Positions 10,827-23,762 are shown, counted from the stretch's first letter. The stretch is DNA of 64,000 nt from Leptodontidium sp. MPI-SDFR-AT-0119 (GCA_020726505.1 JAHLEZ010000006.1:2108001-2172000); one strand, 5' to 3'. Numbers and translations are program-made. Notes: generated from the letters alone by a model not told the origin.

Positions 10827-12249
10827 ATGGCGACCTCCAACAATGCATCCCTGACCACTTCTCCCCCTCGACCTCAACTCGACTCGCATCATATCTTACA
10901 ATATGGCCCTCCTCTTCGAACCGACAGACATGCGTCTGACTCCTCCAGCGCTTCATCGGGGGAAGCGGCTATGAGATCAAAAATGAACTTCGAGAATCGA
11001 CCTGCTGCATACTCTTCGTCCTCGCAGAATACCCAGGGCTCAGGAAGTACTCGCGGAAAGAATGTTGTTGCTCAAAGGGCCGTGAAATCAATCCCACGTA
11101 GGCCCCCTTACCAATGCTAGTAAGCCGAACGCTAATCGATCCGCAGCGTGGGTGGCATCTTATGAGGAAGAAGAAGACGACGACAATCCCAAAGGCCCCA
11201 ATCAAATGTTGTCATCTCTCCCAAGGGCACATGCTGCGCAGCACCACTATGCACCGACCCTCTCCCACCGAACATCGCACGATGGCTATGTTGAGACGAT
11301 AAAAGAAGGCTCAATAGGCAAAGGCAAGAAGCCTGAGACTGGATTCTTTGGGGGTCATAGAGAACCTGTGAAGGGTCGGAAATGGGATCATGTCCGAGAC
11401 GCGGAACCTGTGATAATGCAAGGAGGGGACGTACCGACCGCCTCGCCTTGGGTTCCCTTCATCAAATCGTCTATGTATGCTCCATCACCATACGAAGATC
11501 GCAAAATCGTTACTCCCGAGTTCTTGCAACAGCAGACTCCAGGCTACGAAAGACCTTGGCGGGGAGACATGGAGCAGGGTGAAGGATCCGAAAAGTTCTC
11601 TGCTCTCATGTACAGCAAGAAAAAACAGAAAAGCTTGCTTGTGCGCTTCCAGGTACGTATTCAAACCTACCATGGGACCATTATTGACTTATTTAGCGTG
11701 CCCTTCTCTTACATCCTTTGGTTCCTCTGGTCTTCCGCGTTACAGTTCTCACGACGTCCATAGTTGCTCTCGCCATATCCTCCTCCGTTCACCACCTTTC
11801 CAACAAATACACCTATGCTCAGAATGCTTCCACCACCATGGCCATTGTAGTCGACGTGGTTGCCATACCGTATATCTTGTACATAACATATGATGAGTAC
11901 ACTGGCAAACCATTAGGCCTGCGATCCCCAAAGGCCAAAATCCGGCTTGTTTTATTGGATCTGTTCTTCATCATATTCGAATCCGCAAATTTGGCACTTG
12001 CATTTACGGCCTTGACAAATCGCGATGGGGCTTGCAGAGTTGGGCCAATTAACGACACGAACAGCATCGTATGTGGGAGAGTGAAAGCGCTTTGCGCCAT
12101 TTTAATGATTGCATTAATTGCGTGGAGTTTGACTTTCGCCGTCAGCATTTTCAGGTACTAATCACTGACCGACCTTCCCCTCTGACTACGTAAACTGACG
12201 ATTCCACAGACTAGTTGAGCGTGTTGGAGGAAGAGAGGAAGCAGACTGA
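10827..12249 (+). CDS. Four-transmembrane protein, probable SRF1-like phospholipase D regulator
   Basis: Exons 10827-11097, 11147-11652, 11697-12154 and 12210-12249 join in frame to about 424 residues. The N-terminal half is hydrophilic and disordered, with a conserved-looking GRKWDHVRDAEPVIM segment and an acidic EEEEDDDN cluster. The C-terminal half has four transmembrane helices, starting near FRVTVLTTSIVALAIS, AIVVDVVAIPYILYI, IRLVLLDLFFIIFESA and LCAILMIALIAWSLTFA. This layout, and my recollection of the GRKWDHVR motif, fit fungal proteins annotated as regulator of phospholipase D SRF1; yeast Srf1 promotes Spo14 activity. The small final exon (LVERVGGREEAD) is supported by donor GTACTA, branch ACTGAC and acceptor CACAG. 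The family name is moderately supported; the structure call is firmer. Confidence 0.6.
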
Positions 12250-12450
12250 TCGATAGAAGCAGAAATTTCCCATGTACATGCATTAGGAGTAGGAAAGCAA
12301 GGAGTTGGGGGCGCATTCTACCAAAAGCACTTGCTCACGATGTACAAACAAAAGTCCTCAGGAAATAAATCCACATAATGGTTCCTCCTCAAAACAGTCC
12401 AGGTTCTTACTCACTAATCACGAGGATGACTCTTCCATTTTCATCTGCTC

Positions 12451-13207
12451 CTAACCTTTCAACAGAGGCCCATCATCGCCGTACACAGGATCCTTTTCGA
12501 ACCATGGCAAGCCAGCTATGCCATTAACCTTGCTACACTCGCTCTTCTTGCCACAGCACATATCGCAGTGCATACCTCGGGGATAGCTCCCAACCAACTC
12601 AAACCCGCTCCGGAAGTCGTCCAGGAGTTTATGGCCCACTCCCGCAGGGATGATGAGCACATCTCCTTTCTCCACTATGACTTCTAGTTTCTCCGGATTG
12701 GCCTCGTGGCCGAAACCTTGAGTTCTGGTTAGGCTTGTTGATCACCCTTCTTCCGATCTTTGTGTACCAGGGCGAGCTTGGGCCACTTACAAATCTTAGC
12801 ACGACCTGAGCAGACGCATAGTACCTCGTGGGTTGTAGTGTGGAAGTGGGTAATGTCGCTGCAAAAGTCTTAGTGTTAGCACTACCAGTTCTAGTAAGAA
12901 GTTACAGTGCCAAAAAGTTCACATATGTGACTGGGAGACCTAGTGGAGCTGGTTGAGAGTTCTCTGACTAGACAAGTCACAACGGGGGTACCTACTACAA
13001 AGTATATCTCCACTGGGGAATAACAACACCAACTGCTTTGAGATGGGCCTCGATACTAGTCGCCGATGCTGACATGGGGAAACATGAGTGGTAGATCAGG
13101 AGAGGCTTCTTCTGGATGGAGGTGTTTGGGATGAGATTATGGCGGGGAATTTGATGCTTGGAGATCTGGAGATAACTGATGGGCGTGAGGTCCAGCTGTG
13201 CCATCAT
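12451..13207 (-). CDS. YjlB-like cupin domain protein
   Basis: Small single-domain cupin of the YjlB type; biochemical role unknown. Exons 13207-12999, 12858-12791 and 12716-12451 join to about 180 residues. The first cupin motif is ITHFHTTTHEVLCVCSG (HxH and Glu metal ligands) and the second is KGDVLIIPAGVGHKLL (final His ligand). A conserved SYPRGMHCDMCCG and a C-terminal LPWFEKDPVYGDDGP are also present, matching the family's shape (VGxYP, then W-F/DP-x-YG). The first intron is rather long (140 nt) with a GTAGTA donor, so that junction is less certain than the second (GTAAGT). Two adjacent ATG codons begin the frame; the first was used. Confidence 0.8.
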
Positions 13208-14370
13208 CGAAGAGGTCTCACTCTCAAAGTGATGAAGTTTGCGAGGACAAAATCCATGAGATGAACCACTTTTCTAAAGACGAGGAAGGAGGCCATTTGG
13301 GGCAGGCGGGAGCTTCCCCAGTTATACTAACTAGTAGAGAGTTCGGACAGCGAAGTTAAACAGTTGAGACGCTCAGAACTCAATCTAGCCAGACTGGGCC
13401 AACGTCGAGTAGAACAAGCCTCTCTATGCGTTTCAGCCCTTTCGGACGGTTGATGCATAAGTTAAAAGGCCATGGGATTTTCATGCATGAAACTTGTCCA
13501 TTTACTCCTAAGCTGAATTGAAACAAAGGACTTGTAATAGCTCAACGCAAGAACATAATAACTCTCTGGGGTTCAGACTTCGAAGGGGGGAGGTGAAGCT
13601 CAGAGCCCCAGTCGGAACAACTAGAAAGTCAAAATATGCGCAGATCAACACAATTCAACCCAAGACTAATCATGACACCAAATTTAGATATACTCCCAGT
13701 GAAAAACAACTTGATGCACGGACTATGTCAACTTGTTCTTGTGAATAAAAAGGTTCCTTAGCTGGCTGTTGTAAAGTCACAGCCTGGCCACAGCACCAAT
13801 GACTCGGTTGGAGCTAAAATCCATCGGCTCCCTGGTGCCTCAGGACACAGGACACAGGGCTGCCTGATGGGAACCTGGGAGCTTCCTGCCGGCCATCAGA
13901 TTCGTGATTTAGGTATCATCTTTTGAATCACCTCACCAAAATCGACAAATCCCCCTTCCTCCCTCGACCACGTTCACAGGAAATATTCCTGCACCAACTC
14001 CCGCTCTGCCACTATCCTTTGATTTGGCACTTGTCGACTTTGCACTCTCTGCAGTGCCACCAGAATCTCCACACCTTTCTCCACGCTCGACCCGTGCTCG
14101 CCTGCCTGCCTACCCGCCTGATAGACGCGATCTTCGAGCGTGCAGCCTCAAAGGCGCGAAGTTTCCTGTTCACCTGTTCACCTCTTTGTGACGTGAACAC
14201 TTGTTATTCACCTTGACAAGGGAAGTGCGCTGCCTACATATCTTGTTGGCTCCATCAGGAAACCTCACCCCTCTTCAACCCCACACTCGCCCACCTCGAA
14301 CAAACCACAAGAAACCACATCCACCCTTCGATACATCTTCACATACTACAACAACTTGAAGGGTGTCAAG
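13208..14370. other. Intergenic region upstream of cullin-1
   Basis: Divergent spacer between the cupin and cullin genes. The 3' half (about 13920-14370) is strongly C/T-rich and is probably the cullin promoter and 5' leader. No gene recognised. Confidence 0.45.
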
Positions 14371-16917
14371 ATGTCAGTCGCAACTCGCTCGGCCAGCGCG
14401 GCCACCATGCCTCCGGTCCCAAATAGAGAGGATCTGGTAGCAACGTAAGTAGCTCTTAGGCTGGCATGAAGGCGAATTCTAACCAGCTGCAGATGGAGAT
14501 ACCTCGAAGCCGGCGTCTCAAAGATCATGAGCAACCTACAGGATGGTATGGATATGCAAACATACATGGGAGTCTACACGTAGGTTATGCTAACCTCTGC
14601 TACCAGAACCATGCTAACAGTGCCGCAGCGCCGTCCACAACTTCTGTACATCACAAAAGGCCGTAAGCAACACTAACTCAGGCATGATCGGGGGCGCGCA
14701 TCGGGGAGGTCAGTATGGAAATTTCGCTAGTTGTTTGCAATCAGATTTGCTCCCAGCTTCGATCTAGAGCTAACATTCTACAGCGCACCTCCTTGGAGAA
14801 GATTTGTACAACAACCTAATCACCTACCTTACCGAATACCTTGAAGACCTGGTCGAGAAGTCGAAAACCCACACCGATGAGGCCCTCCTCTCCTTCTACA
14901 TCCGCGAATGGGACCGGTACACCACCGCGGCCAAATACATCAACCATCTCTTCCGTTACCTCAACAGACATTGGGTCAAGCGGGAGATGGATGAGGGAAA
15001 GAAGAACATCTATGATGTATACACACTCCATCTCGTACAATGGCGTGTTACGTTATTCCAGAAGGTACATGAGAAGGTTATGGAAGCCGTATTGAAGATG
15101 GTCGAGAGACAGCGACATGGCGAGACAATTGAGCACAGCCAGATCAAGAGCATCGTGGATTCGTTTGTTTCCCTTGGTCTGGATGAAGCCGACCCAACCA
15201 GATCCACCTTGGACGTCTACAGATTCAACTTCGAGAAGCCATTCTTAGAAGCCACCAAGCTTTTCTACCAGGCCGAATCGAAGCAATTCGTGGCTGAGAA
15301 CAGCATCGTAGAGTATATGAAGAAGGCTGAGGTCCGATTAGACGAAGAGGAGGAGCGTGTCAACATGTACCTGCATTCAGACATCATCTTACCTTTGAAG
15401 AAGACATGCAACACCGCCCTCATCGCCGACCATTCAGTTATCCTCCGAGATGAATTCCAGATCCTGTTGGATAACGACCGCTACGATGATATGCAGCGCA
15501 TGTACAACCTTCTCAACAGAATCCCCGACGGTCTCGACCCACTCCGAGCTAAGTTTGAGGCCCATGTCCGCAAGGCTGGTCTCGCAGCCGTTGCCAAGGT
15601 TTCCGTCGACGCAGACAAGTTAGAGCCAAAGGTTTACGTTGATGCCCTGCTTGAGATCCACACGCAATACCAAGGACTTGTAAAGCAAGCTTTCAAGGAT
15701 GAGCCCGAGTTCACGCGATCCCTCGATAACGCCTGCAGAGAGTTTGTCAACCGCAATCAAGTATGCAAGTCGGGATCGAACAAGTCTCCAGAGCTACTTG
15801 CCAAGTATGCCGATGCTTTGTTGAAGAAGAGTGCAAGTGGAGCTGAGGAGAGCGACCTTGAGAACTCTTTGACGCAGATCATGACTGTCTTCAAGTATAT
15901 TGAAGACAAGGACGTGTTCCAGAAGTTCTACTCCAGAATGTTGGCCCGCCGTCTCGTTCACACCAGCTCATCGTCTGACGATGCCGAGACTAGCATGATC
16001 AGCAAGCTGAAGGAGGCATGTGGTTATGAATACACCAACAAGCTCCAACGCATGTTCCAGGATATTCAGATCTCCAAGGATTTGAACACCGGATTCAAGG
16101 AGTTTGAGGGCAAGTTACAGGAGCCCGGAGATGCCAAGCCAGTCGACGCTACATACTCAATCTTGGGTACCGGTTTCTGGCCATTAAATCCTCCAAATAC
16201 CGATTTCACTCCACCTGCGGAGATCTCCAAGGCCTATGAGCGCTTCCAAACCTTCTACAGCCAAAAGCACAATGGTCGTAAGCTTACTTGGCTCTGGCAA
16301 TTGTGTAAGGGAGAAGTCAAGGTCAACTACCCCAGAAACATGAAGAATCCCTACACCTTCCAAGTCTCCACTTACCAAATGGCTATCTTGCTCCTCTTCA
16401 ATGATAGTGATAAGAACAGCTATGATGATATCGTCAAGGCCACCCAACTTCAATCCGAAGTCCTTGACCCCTCTTTGGCGATCTTCTTGAAGGCCAAGGT
16501 CCTGACAATGTCACCTGACGGAGACAAGCCAGGTCCAGGAAAGTCATTCGCTCTTAACTACGACTTCAAGAACAAGAAGATCCGTGTCAACTTGAACATT
16601 GCTGTCAAGTCTGAGCAAAAGCAAGAAGCTGATGAGACCCACAAGACCATTGAGGAGGACAGAAAGCTACTCATGCAGGTAAGCAACGACAGCGTTCCCA
16701 AATTTGAGCATCCACTAACTTGTTACAGTCTGCCATTGTGCGTATCATGAAGGCCCGTAAGAAGATGAAGCACACCCAGCTCGTCAGCGAGTGCATCAAC
16801 CAGATCAAGACCCGCTTCATCCCCAAGATCCCCGATATCAAGAAGTGTATCGACATCTTGCTGGAGAAGGAGTACCTGGAGCGTCTCGATGATGATGAGC
16901 TAGGCTACCTCGCATGA
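14371..16917 (+). CDS. Cullin-1, scaffold of SCF ubiquitin ligase
   Basis: Scaffold subunit joining Skp1/F-box proteins to the Rbx1 RING subunit. Exons 14371-14444, 14493-14579, 14629-14708, 14784-16678 and 16729-16917 join to about 774 residues. Early exons give [13 protein letters not shown] and [13 protein letters not shown], the N-terminal cullin-1 signature. The third exon reads through an apparent GTAAGC at 14663 because only the donor GTCAGT at 14709 keeps the frame and allows a normal intron length. The central exon carries cullin repeats and the cullin homology domain ([14 protein letters not shown]). The last exon encodes [13 protein letters not shown] with the neddylation lysine at about residue 720, then the winged-helix end ([18 protein letters not shown]). 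All hallmarks are intact; it corresponds to yeast Cdc53 and mould CulA. Confidence 0.95.
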
Positions 16918-19260
16918 AAAACCTTTCCTTCTTGTTTTCCACATCACTGCGAATGGTTCATTAGACAATGCTGCCGGGTAATAATCAGAGGCAACATCAG
17001 GAATGGGGAGTTTACACTTGGGAGGTAGGAGGGAGCATCCAACAAAGGAAAGATTCCACCACTTTGGGGTTCTCACTTTTCTGCGACTTGCATATGGGTG
17101 GTTGCTATCCTTTTTGTTTTGTTTTTCAGTGCATATCATGATCCATGAGCAAACAGTCTCCCCCCTTTATTCCCTCTTCCCTTTTTTCGTCACGCAGCGG
17201 ACGGATTGGCGAAGATGATGGAGAAGATGAAGTAAAATCTGGGGACTGCTTTTTACTCTTCTAATGAATTCACGGCACGCACAACGACGACGAATGGAAT
17301 AAGCATTGCTCGGGTGAATAGGGATAGGGGTAGCGATACCTTGTGATAGTGGAAGCGGTAGTGACACAACACGACTTGGAAGGAAGGAGTCGCGGAAACA
17401 AACACTGCTTATTTTCCTCACTTGCTCTCTTTCTCATATGCAATTGTTATGGTAGATACCTTGGCGGCCCTTTCCAGTGCACCTGGGCAAGTCCGTTAAT
17501 TTGTTTTGTTTTGTTGAGGAGAGGAGAGGAATGACAAAAAGAAAATGGAACCAACGGACAAAAATCAAATGCGAGATTCATTAAAAATTATTACCTTGAA
17601 TTTTTTTTTTTTGGTGAGGGAAGGAAGGAAGGAAGTGCGAAGAAGTATGAGGTAGGGAATGTGATGTGAGAACAGAAAGAATATGCTCTGCTTACTTGCT
17701 TGCTTTGTGAAACTCAAACCAGATGAGATATCAAACTCCATGAATATGGTGAGTGAGTGAGTCTCTTCACAGTAGATAATCACCGGTACACAATAGATGA
17801 AATGAAACGAAGCCTCAGTGCCTCACTTCTTTGCTTCTTCGCCTTCCTTCCTTTGTCCGAATAATGTGAACGTGGCGTTGTTATGGTGGCGGTGTCATCT
17901 TCGGATTTAAAAGTCTCTGTGCAGCAATCGGCGGATCTCATTGCGATCCCTGTCCCCCTCCCTTTTCTCTCTCGGTCCCGAAATTTTGAGTTGGGTTGAG
18001 TTTTGAGTTTGAGTTTGAAGTTGGCACGTTGTTGCAACGTGGAACTTGGAACTTGGTTGGAGCTTTGGGGTTCAGGGGCAGCAAGGCGAGGCGAGGCGAG
18101 CCGAGTCAAGGACGGACCAGGTGTGTGTGTTTTTGTGTGTGAGGGAGAGAGGGAAGGGGGGGGAGGTGTGGTGTTTTCTGTTGGGCTTTTTTGTATCTGT
18201 GATTTATAGTTTGGGGTATTTGATACGTTCTTGAGACGGAATGGGATGGTTTTGGCGCATGAGAGGGAGGGAGGGGGAGAGGTTGAGTCTGTGAGAGAGA
18301 TAGGGGAGTGAGGTACAGTACAGGTGGAAGATGTGCGTGTTTTTGTGAATAATAAATCGGAGAGGTGATTTATGAGGGTGAGTGTAGTAAGTGGGTAGAA
18401 TTGGAACCTTTTTTTTTCCTTTTCGGATTCTCTTGCTTTTTTCTCCCCGTAGATATTTGGAGTGAGCATGGGAGCGTTAAGGTGACTTTTGGATTGACAA
18501 GTTGGCTGCGGTGCAGACTTGGAGGAAAGGAGGATAGATTGTTGGATGGATGGTGATTTTTGTCTGTTAACGTATATATTCTTTCTGCTAGTATGGTAGT
18601 TGTAAAACTCATTCGTAGCCTCTACTCTACTCTACTCTCGTAACATACCCGGAACAGTCCTGGAGAGTTCAGTTCCTTTGTATTCGTGTGTTTTTATTTT
18701 CTTGACGGAATAGGTTTTCCGGGGAGTTGATCCGATATCCGAGTACAGCATCCATCCAGGCAGTGGGTGACATGGTGGTGTGATGGGAAAGGAGATTTTG
18801 AGATTTCCGTACGAGACAGATCAGGACCCCCTATTTTGGGGATGGGATGGGATGGTAAGGATCGTCTTTTATGGAGATCATAAGCTTGTCTTGCGTATCT
18901 TTCATTCCCCCATGATGATAGGAAGACGGGATGGAATGGAATGACATGCTTGGTGTAATGGTGTACTTTTTTTTGCGGGAGAGATGGGTGAAATATACTT
19001 TAGCATGTGAAGCGACATAATAGAGTTCTGTGTATTCAAGGGAGATTGAAGTGAATGCCGGCTGCCGGCCCGTTTTGATATTCGGATATGGCTGTTTCAA
19101 TAATGGATCGATGGATGGATGCGCAGCCAATTATTCGCTGAGCCGTCGGGACGGTAAGAATAGAAATCTGGTACGGGGACGGAGGCAGGCAGGGTATGGA
19201 GGCATTTGAGAAATGAGTTGTTTTGAGTGGCAGGGGCGCAAGGCAAGTGAACCCTTGTAC

Positions 19261-19314
19261 CACGATCCCACGATCCCACGATGTCACGATGTCACGATGT
19301 CACGATGTCACGAT
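19261..19314. repeat. 8-bp tandem repeat (CACGATCC/CACGATGT)
   Basis: Nearly seven units of an 8-mer: two CACGATCC units, four CACGATGT units, then a partial CACGAT. Direct minisatellite-like array. Confidence 0.9.
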
Positions 19315-21844
19315 CTTCAACCTAGAACTTCACCTGGAGGGCCTGGGGTTTTGATGGATATGATGGGTGATGGTGATGGGAGATGAAACCAACTGCCTTT
19401 TGACTTTGGTTCTATTTCAGGCTTTTCGATAATTGTTTTGTTTTTCAGCTCGAGTGAGGGTGAGTGAGTTCTGTTTCTTGATCTGATCTGATCTGAGATG
19501 TATGGCCTTCGCTAACTGACTGACTACGCATTGGCGCATACAGAAAGTCCTTGGGTCGGGGGCTGTTTGGTAAATATAAATATACTTCTGATATCTCTCC
19601 CCTTTTCCCCATGCGTGTGCCAGCACACATGAACGTTTTCCTATCTCGAAACACAGGGCTTGATGTTGGGGGTTGCCTAGGAATTGGGCATTGGCATTAT
19701 GGCTGGAGGTAGATTGAGGCCAGCCGAGTTCGAGAGAAGCATTGTATCAGATGCATATTACCGGCTTAATTGTTCGTTCGAGTGTGGTTGTGTTCCTATC
19801 AACCATGGGTCATAATTCCCGCCTGCACCTGCACCTGCACCTACGCCTCAAGTGCTGCCGCTGCCACAATCGGTGAGAGGGTCGAAGAGCTGTCAGACAG
19901 ACCTCCTTGCCTCCGATTGTCGTCGCCTGTATTACTGTTACTGGTCTTGGTTACAGACTATCTTTAACTCGCCTCCCCACCTAGGTATATCTAGCTCTTT
20001 CTTCCTACTCGGCCGTGTCCTACTTACTGTACGATATCAAAATCGCAAAAGTGCACATTGGGGCTGGAAGTGGAAGTGGAAGTTGGCATGCAAATTTAAT
20101 GGGATACTCCGTACTTATGAAATTATCTTCATCAGCGCCTCTATTTCATTTGGATCAGCCAGTCTAGTCTCATCCATCCGTTCTCGCTCCGCTCCGTTCA
20201 TCCCATGTCTGACATTCCCCTTCCATTTCCCTTTCCTGGTTGTATCGACGAACTAGATCTCAAATTGGGCGTACCGGCGTCGCGTCCCACTTTCGCCATT
20301 CCGTGGAGGCTTTGGAGGGTGTCCGCTTTCAGATTCGGTGGCTCGAGATTCGCTCCGCACAGACAGATGGACGGGACGCCTTCAACCAAGCCCTCCCTGC
20401 ACAGACAGGGACGAGACCCTTTGATCCTCAGCCCTTCCAGGATCTCACAGACCCGTACACAGACACATACAACAGCACGCAACGCAATCCTCGAACTTTC
20501 ATGTCAAAGCCGCAAACGTGGAAAAGTCTATTTGACTATACGACAGACAGCACGATTGCTGGCCTTACTGGCTTCATTTGATATCGATCTCCGAGCCTGA
20601 CTGACGACGTAGCAGTCTCGTCTCGTCTCATCATACTCGCAGCTCCAATTGCCCTACTGATACCACCAGATACTAGTCATTGCTTGCCTCGCCTTGCTTT
20701 GTCTCGAGGCCCTTGCTGGTTTGCACTTGCACTTGCACCTGGACTTGCTGGACTTGCACTTCCAACTACAACTAACTGCAACTGACTGCTATTGATTGCA
20801 CTACTATTTTTGACTGCAGTAACTGCACTATCATCCTGACCGCATATCTACGAAGCGCCGGCTGAAAATACCAGCTCTATGTACTGCTGACGAGAGAAGA
20901 CAAGACGAGAAAGACCGGACGCAGATTACTGTAGATTGCCCGCATAATCAATCCATCTCTGCTCGCTTGCCCTTTGGGTTTTCGCCTTCGCCTTCGCCCT
21001 CGACAGAGCTGCGCTGCGCTTGCGTTACTGCTACTAAATAAATTACTACTGAGAGGAGACGAAAGGGACCTTTTGTTTGGCTGGCTGCTCCTGGCCTCCA
21101 CTTACTTACTCACTCGCCCACTCCCTCCCTCACTCACTCACTCACTGGACTTGACTGGCTCTGTCTTTCTGTCTGTTTCTGCCTTCGCCTGGCTTGGCTA
21201 CCGTTTTCAATCGTCTGCGTGCGCCGAATTCGAATCATCCAAACAACCAGATCTCTCCCGTGCTGTCATTCTCGCTCGTTCTTATTACTATTATTATTAC
21301 GACTGCTGCCCAGCATTGACTGCGCTGCTGAAAAGGAAGCAAACGTGGACCGGACGGCTCAGCCTCGAGCTCTTCACCCAATCCGTCCAGGCGCCCTCGC
21401 CCTCCTCCTCACGCCGCCCACCAGACTGGCCTGACCGTACTGACTAGCCTGCCTCTGTCTCCGCAGCCCGTCCATCACCAAAACAGACCGATCCTAACCT
21501 CACCTCACCTCAATCGTCGTCGACCTCGACCTTGCCGTCAACATCGACTCGACGTCAAACCCGCCATTCCATCTATATCGCCACCATCTACCCCGGGGCC
21601 CGTCCATTGCCAGTTACGAGGCGCCAGCAAATCTGCTGGCTGTTTCTGAACGTCATTCGACAATTATCCTGCTGCCTCGGATAACCTCTCGACATCACCC
21701 GCTTGACGGCATCACCCACTGCGGGCAGCCTACGGATTATTTTCTGGGCAGCCAGCGATCAGAACTACGACCTTCGACCGACTCGGATCGATCATTGCGC
21801 GCGCCAGGACGCTTCCCAGGAATTGATCGATCGTTCAACCCTGG

Positions 21845-21937
21845 ATGGCCATTCTCAACTTGTTCTCAACGAAGCTTCGAGGATTGATCCGGACGGAATC
21901 CGGCTTGGAGATTGTCCCCTTGCCCCTTCGACCTTGA
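21845..21937 (+). promoter_or_regulatory. Candidate upstream ORF in the G-alpha leader
   Basis: An ATG-initiated frame of 30 codons plus a TGA ends about 118 nt before the G-alpha start codon. If the leader is transcribed through here it could reduce G-alpha translation. Its presence is seen; its use is inferred. Confidence 0.3.
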
Positions 21938-22055
21938 AACGGGCGCATCCACGATTCGATTCGAGCCCGCCATTGACGAGGCTCTTTTGCGAATCCGCCA
22001 TCTATAATCAGTACCCCGAAAGCTAGGTTGCATTGGCAGCCACAAGAGCAGGAAA

Positions 22056-23365
22056 ATGGGTGCCTGCATGAGCTCGAATGCCGACGATTTGGACAAGAAG
22101 AAGAGGAGTCAGATGATCGACAAGACGCTGGAGGAAGACTCGAGACGGCTCCGACGAGAATGCAAGATTTTGCTCTTGGGTATGCGGTGCGCATGAAACG
22201 AAAAGCTGGTTGTTTACTAACATTTTTCAAGGATCCGGAGAGAGTGGGAAGTCGACAATTGTCAAGCAGATGAAGATTATCCACCAGAATGGATACACGG
22301 TGGACGAATTGGCGCTCTACCGATTGACGATATACAAGAATTTGATTGACTGCGCGAAGGCGTTAATTGGGGCGATGCGGCAGTTTAATATCGAACCCAC
22401 AAGTCCTATTAATGCCGAATACAGCGACTACCTGATGGAATACAACGTTGTTTCGGATCCGCATACTCCGCTTCCACCAAAGATTGGGGTGGCAGTCATA
22501 TCGTTATGGCAGGATGCGAGCATAGAGACGTTGATGGAGAGGCAGAGCGAATTCTATTTGATGGATTCTGCACCATAGTAGGCTCTCATGGTATATATGG
22601 GAGGGAAAGTACTGACAGGCTCCAGTTTCTTTGAAGAGGCCCATAGAATTGCGTCACCCGAGTACATACCTATAGAGGCGGATGTATTAAGAGCGAGAAC
22701 GAAGACGACGGGTATATACGAAACGAGATTCACAATGGGATCTTTGAGCATACAGTGAGTAGGGATGGGTTGTATGGTGGGATTAGACTAACAGCTGGCT
22801 AGTATGTTCGATGTCGGAGGACAACGGAGTGAGAGAAAGAAGTGGATTCATTGCTTTGAGAATGTCACATCGATCATTTTCTGTGTGGCTCTGAGCGAGT
22901 ACGATCAAGTCCTGCTGGAAGAGAGCAACCAAGTATGTTTTCCGTATAGCAGTCACTTTCCATTACTAACAGGATATAGAACCGTATGATGGAAAGTCTT
23001 GTCCTATTCGACTCGGTCGTTAATTCACGGTGGTTCATGCGGACGAGTATCATTCTCTTCCTGAATAAGGTGGATCTGTTCCGGCAGAAGTTGGAAAGGT
23101 CACCTCTCAGCAACTATTTCCCAGATTACTCGGGCGGAAACGATATCAACAGGGCATCAAAATACTTGCTCTGGCGGTTCAACCAAGTAAACAGAGCACA
23201 TCTGAATCTCTACCCTCAGTAAGTCTACCTCTCGCACGCATTTTTACTAAATCTGACATCTGCAGTCTCACACAAGCTACGGATACATCGAATATCCGGC
23301 TGGTCTTCGCCGCGGTGAAGGAAACGATTCTGCAAAACGCACTTAAGGACTCAGGAATCCTCTGA
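22056..23365 (+). CDS. Heterotrimeric G protein alpha subunit, fungal class III (GNA-3/GPA3 type)
   Basis: Signal transducer coupling GPCRs, probably to adenylyl cyclase, at the plasma membrane. Six exons (22056-22179, 22232-22577, 22626-22754, 22803-22932, 22980-23218, 23266-23365) join to 355 residues. The N-terminus MGACMSS has the myristoylated Gly2 and palmitoylated Cys4 positions. The P-loop GSGESGKST is at 42-50, switch I RTKTTG holds the GTPase Arg at 181, switch [14 protein letters not shown] starts at 203, and the guanine-specificity motif FLNKVDL is present. The C-terminus DSGIL lacks the Cys at -4 used by pertussis toxin, which separates it from class I fungal alphas and, with MGACMSS, fits class III. 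A long leader and a possible upstream ORF precede it. Confidence 0.93.
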
Positions 23366-23723
23366 GCCGTCCGTAATTTACGAACCATCACGCCACAAGT
23401 TTTCTTTTCGTTCTTCTTTTCCAATCTCTGGGTCCGGTCTTTGTTTTGTTTTCTATTGGAAATAAGTTCCCACGCGTCATTGGCGCAGGCGTTGGCTGCT
23501 TCCTCTTTAACCCTGGGAGTTATATGGGAGTTTATGGAGTGGTTGTCTCACCACGAGCTTGAACTTGAGCTTTTTTTGTTTTGCTCTCTCTCCCCTCGGA
23601 GGGTGGGTTGGCTGGTAGGAAGGTGGATTTATGTGATATTCAAATTCAATGCAAAAGGGCTGGTGGGGGGAAGGATGTTCCGTACAGTACAGTGCAGTAT
23701 AGTACACTTACATCTTATTGAGT

Positions 23724-23762
23724 TCACTCATTCACTCACTCACTCACTCACTCACTCACTCA
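23724..23762. repeat. (TCAC)n microsatellite
   Basis: About nine tetranucleotide units, the first ones interrupted (TCACTCATTCACT...). Confidence 0.9.

Larger units (their letters stand above)
16918..22055. other. Gene-poor, low-complexity block; includes G-alpha promoter and leader
   Basis: Over 5 kb without a convincing gene. The left end is cullin 3' untranslated sequence. The rest is GT/GA- or CT-biased on one strand, with poly-T and poly-G runs, an 8-bp tandem repeat (19261-19314) and CTGACT/CTTGCA-type short-unit runs at 20690-20860 and 21110-21150. The longest frames here (for example 17780-18469 minus, 20205-20600 plus) are low-complexity and lack family resemblance. The right end (about 20900-22055) is CT-rich and probably transcribed as the long 5' leader of the G-alpha gene. 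Confidence 0.5.

Noticed and set aside
14663..14681. GTAAGC...CTAACTCAG as a cullin intron
   Set aside because: It would be 19 nt long and lead into a stop codon; reading through to the GTCAGT donor at 14709 keeps frame.
17780..18469. Minus-strand frame of 229 codons
   Set aside because: Composition is Ser/Pro/Thr/Lys low-complexity, produced by GA/GT-biased sequence; no family resemblance or splice support.
20205..20600. Plus-strand frames of 131 and 113 codons in overlapping phases
   Set aside because: Two long overlapping frames in biased CT-rich sequence upstream of the G-alpha gene; neither has recognisable domains. Likely leader or promoter.
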